Source: an uncultured Brevibacterium sp. (GTDB lineage: Bacteria > Actinomycetota > Actinomycetes > Actinomycetales > Brevibacteriaceae). From it: a DNA stretch of 8,288 nt. Position numbers and translations under genes: made by a program. This document shows positions 6,020 through 8,288 of this stretch, piece after piece. Position 1 is the stretch's first letter, and each line of letters starts with the position of its first letter. Under the pieces are notes generated by a model that worked only from the letters and a program-made list of their open reading frames with translations, did no database searches and was not told the origin of the DNA. The DNA is taken from contig CABTZC010000082.1 in assembly GCA_902489185.1 (NCBI GenBank), positions 1 to 8,288 of the forward strand, in the 5' to 3' direction.

Positions 6020-6996
6020 GTCTCTTCTCCTGCGATGACGGTGTTCACAAATAGCTGTTCCATGGCTACGTAATCGACTGCTGTGATGACCTGCGTGTGG
6101 ACGGTTTCGCCTGTCTCTTGTGTATCGGTCTGAGATGTTCGTTCGTCCATCACGGTGCGGCCGCGTGTGAGTGAACCGTTGAGTTCAATGTCGACGGATA
6201 AGCGTGACGTGGTGGTCAATTCTGGTGCGGCAACACTCATGACGGCGCCTGCGTCGCCCAGACAAGAAGCGCTGTGGTCAGAGATGCGGGTTTCGCCTGC
6301 GTTGCGGGTTTGGGAGTATGCGAGCATCTCACCAATGGTGCGGATCCGCATATCCGCCGCCGAGGTGTATCGAGCCACCCGCTCGTGACTGACCGTAACC
6401 GTGTAGAAGGGTTCCAGGGGGTACAGCGTGATGGGGATTCCGCTGTGGAGGACTTCGTGTGCGGCTTCGGGGTCGCTCCATGCATTGAATTCGGCCGAGG
6501 CTGTGACGTTACCGTACCGGCGTGCCCCACCCATCCAGACGATCCGCTCGATGTGCTTGTGCGCCTCTGGGTATGCGCGAAGAAGCAGCGCAATGTTCGT
6601 CAATGGTGCCAGCGCGATGAGAGTGACTGGACGTGATGATTCGGCGAGCAACCGGTAAAGAAGCTCGATGGCAGGTTCCTTCACCGGCTGTCGCGAGGAG
6701 CGGGGCAACTGAACTCCGCCTACACCGTTTTCGCCGTGATAATGATCCGCACTCCGGTGGTCATCTACCAGGGGGCCGGTCGCGCCTGAGGCGACGGGCA
6801 CCTCGGCCGCCCCACTCATATCCAAAACGTCTAAGGTGTTGCGAACAACCTGACCCACGCCCACGTTGCCAGCCACACACGTCACGCCCAGAAGGTCGAT
6901 GCCGGGGCAGCGGGCAGCGAACATGAGGGCGTAGGCGTCGTCGAGTCCCGTGTCGACATCGAGGATCACTGGCGTGGCAGGTTCGGATAAGAGCAC
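5998..6996 (-). CDS. Inosine-uridine preferring nucleoside hydrolase family protein
   Basis: A 332-residue protein that should split ribonucleosides into base and ribose. GTG 6996 is chosen because the following residues lead straight into the first strand and its Asp motif; the frame stays open to 7101 but that extension looks non-coding. The calcium-binding cluster DVDTGLDD (13-20) matches the family DxDxGxDD. HGENGVGG (87-94) and SAEFNAW with DPEAA (about 167-179, including Glu169 and Asn171) match the nucleoside-binding segments. Near the C-terminus the usual His-Asp pair (His241-Asp242 in Crithidia) reads Gly247-Asp248 (LGDAGAV). The calcium Asp is kept and the His thought to protonate the base is lost. 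ELNGSLTRGRTV (about 271-282) then fits the family. No Shine-Dalgarno is well placed (AGGA is 14-15 nt away), so translation may be leaderless. Its product ribose suits the overlapping ribokinase. Confidence 0.9.
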   Translation of the reverse strand: MLLSEPATPVILDVDTGLDDAYALMFAARCPGIDLLGVTCVAGNVGVGQVVRNTLDVLDMSGAAEVPVASGATGPLVDDHRSADHYHGENGVGGVQLPRSSRQPVKEPAIELLYRLLAESSRPVTLIALAPLTNIALLLRAYPEAHKHIERIVWMGGARRYGNVTASAEFNAWSDPEAAHEVLHSGIPITLYPLEPFYTVTVSHERVARYTSAADMRIRTIGEMLAYSQTRNAGETRISDHSASCLGDAGAVMSVAAPELTTTSRLSVDIELNGSLTRGRTVMDERTSQTDTQETGETVHTQVITAVDYVAMEQLFVNTVIAGEETCQKSSS

Positions 6997-7007
6997 ATGT
7001 ATATGTG
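6994..7007. promoter_or_regulatory. Inverted repeat over the nucleoside hydrolase start
   Basis: CACAT-gtat-ATGTG is a perfect 5-4-5 inverted repeat that includes the GTG start codon of the nucleoside hydrolase and lies 66 bp from the divergent FolP2-like start. It may be an operator or a translation-blocking structure, or chance. The arms resemble those of the 5167-5179 palindrome, but the spacing differs (4 versus 1 nt). Confidence 0.25.
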
Positions 7008-7072
7008 TACGTCCTAGTGACGCGAAACACAAAATCGCAAGTTCTGGTGGTGGTGAGGCGTGGAAGTACGAT

Positions 7073-7957
7073 GTGTGTATGCGAGGGAGTATAGGGCTCA
7101 CGGGGCTGGGGAAGAATGAAAAAGTCGCGATTATGGCGGTCGTGAATCGAACTCCCGATTCCTTCTATGACAAGGGTGCCACTTTCGGTTTGGACGCCTC
7201 GGTGCGGGCGGCGGTTGGTGCGTTGGACGCGGGTGCTCACTGGATTGACATTGGGGGAGTGCCGTTTGGTCGCGGGCCGCACGTGAGCGCAGAGGAAGAG
7301 TGCGAGCGGGTGGTGCCGTTTGTGCGTGCGCTGTTGCGGGAGCGGCCGGAGGCGGTGATTTCCGTGGATACGTACCGGTCGCAGGTGGCGCGTGAAGCGC
7401 TTGAGGCTGGGGCGCAGGTCATCAATGACACGTCTGGTTTTGTGGACGCCGACATGATCGACATCATTGCGCAGACTGGTGCGTATGCGATTGTGTGTCA
7501 CTCGGCTGGCAAACCGCGTGAAGAGAAGCCGGCGGCGTACTACGACGATGTGGTGGCCGAGGTTGTGGCGTTTGTGCGGGAGCGCGTTGAGCGTTTGCGG
7601 CAGGCTGGGGTGGCGAGTGACCGGATCATTGTGGATCCCGGGCACGATTTGGATAAGAACACGCTTCATTCGTTGGAGTTGACTCGCAGGTTGGACGAGA
7701 TCGTGGACCTGGGGTTCCCGGTGATGGTGGCGGTGTCGAATAAGGACTTTATTGGCGAGTGTACGAATCGGGAGCAGGGGCAGAGGCTGGCCGGTTCGCT
7801 TGCCGCGATGACGGCGTGTGTGATGTCCGGTGCGCGAATTGTGCGCATGCATGACATTGGTGCAACGGTGGATGCGGTGCATATGACCGAGGCGATCTTG
7901 GGCTTGCGGGAACCGTTTGAACTCATCCACAACACGCATCCCACGCATAACGTGTAG
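7073..7957 (+). CDS. folP: FolP2-type dihydropteroate synthase homologue
   Basis: A 294-residue TIM-barrel protein of the dihydropteroate synthase family, which joins a pterin diphosphate to p-aminobenzoate. GTG 7073 is chosen because GGAAG (7062-7066) lies 6 nt upstream; ATG 7079 is the alternative, 2 codons shorter, with a 12-nt gap. Family blocks in order: MAVVNRTPDSFYD (21-33), IDIGG (58-62), SVDTYR (97-102), NDTSG (118-122), VCHSAG (141-146), DPGHDLDKNTLHSLE (188-202), SNKDFIG (222-228) and MHDIG (259-263). Pterin-side residues are kept. The loop usually read as GGESTRPG is GGVPFGRGP, and SRKxFIG is SNKDFIG. These changes and the NRTPDSFYDKGATF and KNTLHSLEL wording are typical of mycobacterial FolP2 (Rv1207), a paralogue reported to lack dihydropteroate synthase activity. 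It is followed after 26 bp by a RibD-like reductase. Family is sure; the reaction is not. Confidence 0.88.
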   Translation: MCMRGSIGLTGLGKNEKVAIMAVVNRTPDSFYDKGATFGLDASVRAAVGALDAGAHWIDIGGVPFGRGPHVSAEEECERVVPFVRALLRERPEAVISVDTYRSQVAREALEAGAQVINDTSGFVDADMIDIIAQTGAYAIVCHSAGKPREEKPAAYYDDVVAEVVAFVRERVERLRQAGVASDRIIVDPGHDLDKNTLHSLELTRRLDEIVDLGFPVMVAVSNKDFIGECTNREQGQRLAGSLAAMTACVMSGARIVRMHDIGATVDAVHMTEAILGLREPFELIHNTHPTHNV

Positions 7958-7983
7958 GGGATTGCTTGGTTAGGGGGAGTGGC

Positions 7984-8288
7984 GTGGAAATTCACGAATT
8001 GGATCAACTGACCGATGACGAACTGTTGGAGCTATATGGGTTCCCGCCCGGTCCGTGGATGCGGATGAATTTCATTAGCTCCATTGACGGTGCGGCCACG
8101 GTTGACGGGCTTTCCGGCGGGTTGGGTGATGAGCACGATCAGCGGCTGTTGCGGTTGCAACGTTTGCCTGCGCATTGTGTCATGGTGGGGTCCGGCACGT
8201 TGAAGGCTGAAGGGTATGGGGCTATGCGGATGTCGCATGCGGACCAGGAGTGGCGGGGGGGGGAACGGGGTTTGGGCCCCCCCCCCCC
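7984..8288 (+). CDS. RibD C-terminal-domain (pyrimidine reductase / DHFR-fold) protein, N-terminal part
   Basis: Partial gene: 101 codons are in the window. The GTG start at 7984 follows GGGGGAG (7973-7979) by 4 nt and lies 26 bp after the FolP2-like stop, so the two are probably co-transcribed. Residues 25-50 contain WMRMNFISSIDGAATVDG and then SGGLG, the nucleotide-reductase N-terminal block of RibD_C proteins. VMVGSGTLKAEGYG (about residues 70-83) is the next conserved strand and loop. There is no deaminase domain in front, so this is a single-domain reductase like mycobacterial Rv2671, a RibD homologue reported to act as a dihydrofolate reductase analogue. Either a riboflavin-pathway or a folate-like reductase is possible. 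The final codons run through a G9 and a C12 tract and cannot be trusted, though RGLGP at the end is in frame and fits the family. Confidence 0.82.
   Translation, partial: MEIHELDQLTDDELLELYGFPPGPWMRMNFISSIDGAATVDGLSGGLGDEHDQRLLRLQRLPAHCVMVGSGTLKAEGYGAMRMSHADQEWRGGERGLGPPP

Noticed and set aside
6994..7007. Same operator as 5167-5179 (shared CACAT/ATGTG arms)
   Set aside because: The centre spacing is 4 nt here and 1 nt there, which puts the half-sites on different faces of the helix; five-base arms match easily by chance.
6950..7072. N-terminal extension of the FolP2-like protein to ATG 6950
   Set aside because: It would overlap the divergent nucleoside hydrolase coding region, and the SD at 7062-7066 supports GTG 7073.
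6997..7101. N-terminal extension of the nucleoside hydrolase to 7101
   Set aside because: The added 35 residues would overlap the start of the divergent FolP2-like gene and precede the first conserved strand by too much.
6761..7948. Minus-strand frame of 395 codons opposite the FolP2-like gene
   Set aside because: It is very rich in Arg and His with no family motif, and lies antisense to a well-supported gene. Such frames are common in GC-rich DNA.

Overview
The window looks like chromosomal DNA from an actinobacterium of moderately high GC. The evidence is frequent GTG starts, strong GGAG-type ribosome binding sites, a FolP2-type dihydropteroate synthase homologue, a single-domain RibD-type reductase, and a proline/alanine/glutamine-rich membrane-anchored protein of actinobacterial style. 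I cannot name the genus. I see no insertion sequence, prophage, CRISPR array, tRNA or rRNA.

Layout. Positions 1-519 (minus) hold the first 173 codons of a class A beta-lactamase-like serine hydrolase; its end lies outside the window. It is divergent, across a 110-bp gap, from an M19 (renal-type) dipeptidase at 630-1706 (plus). A hairpin-rich convergent junction follows at about 1731-1776. From 1751 to 6996 everything is on the minus strand. In transcription order these are a nucleoside hydrolase (start 6996), a ribokinase overlapping it by 22 bp, a 146-bp gap with two short perfect palindromes, a POT-family peptide transporter, a DUF817 membrane protein 19 bp later, and a single-pass membrane protein of 294 residues. 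Across a 76-bp divergent gap, the plus strand carries a FolP2-like protein (7073-7957) and, 26 bp later, a RibD C-terminal-domain reductase cut by the window end. The last 35 bases contain a G9 and a C12 run and look like a poor-quality contig end.

How the genes fit together. Nucleoside hydrolase plus ribokinase is a compact salvage unit: nucleoside to base plus ribose, then ribose to ribose 5-phosphate. The POT transporter and the cytoplasmic M19 dipeptidase fit uptake and hydrolysis of small peptides, and the serine hydrolase shares the dipeptidase's divergent promoter region. The FolP2-like and RibD-like pair points to pterin or folate-like chemistry, although the FolP2-like protein lacks the usual dihydropteroate synthase loops.

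No obviously new multi-gene system is visible. The most unusual points are departures from family norms: a Trp in place of the active-site His of the dipeptidase, a Gly in place of the catalytic His of the nucleoside hydrolase, a ribokinase about 23 residues short internally, a beta-lactamase fold without the omega-loop Glu, and the FolP2/RibD pairing.
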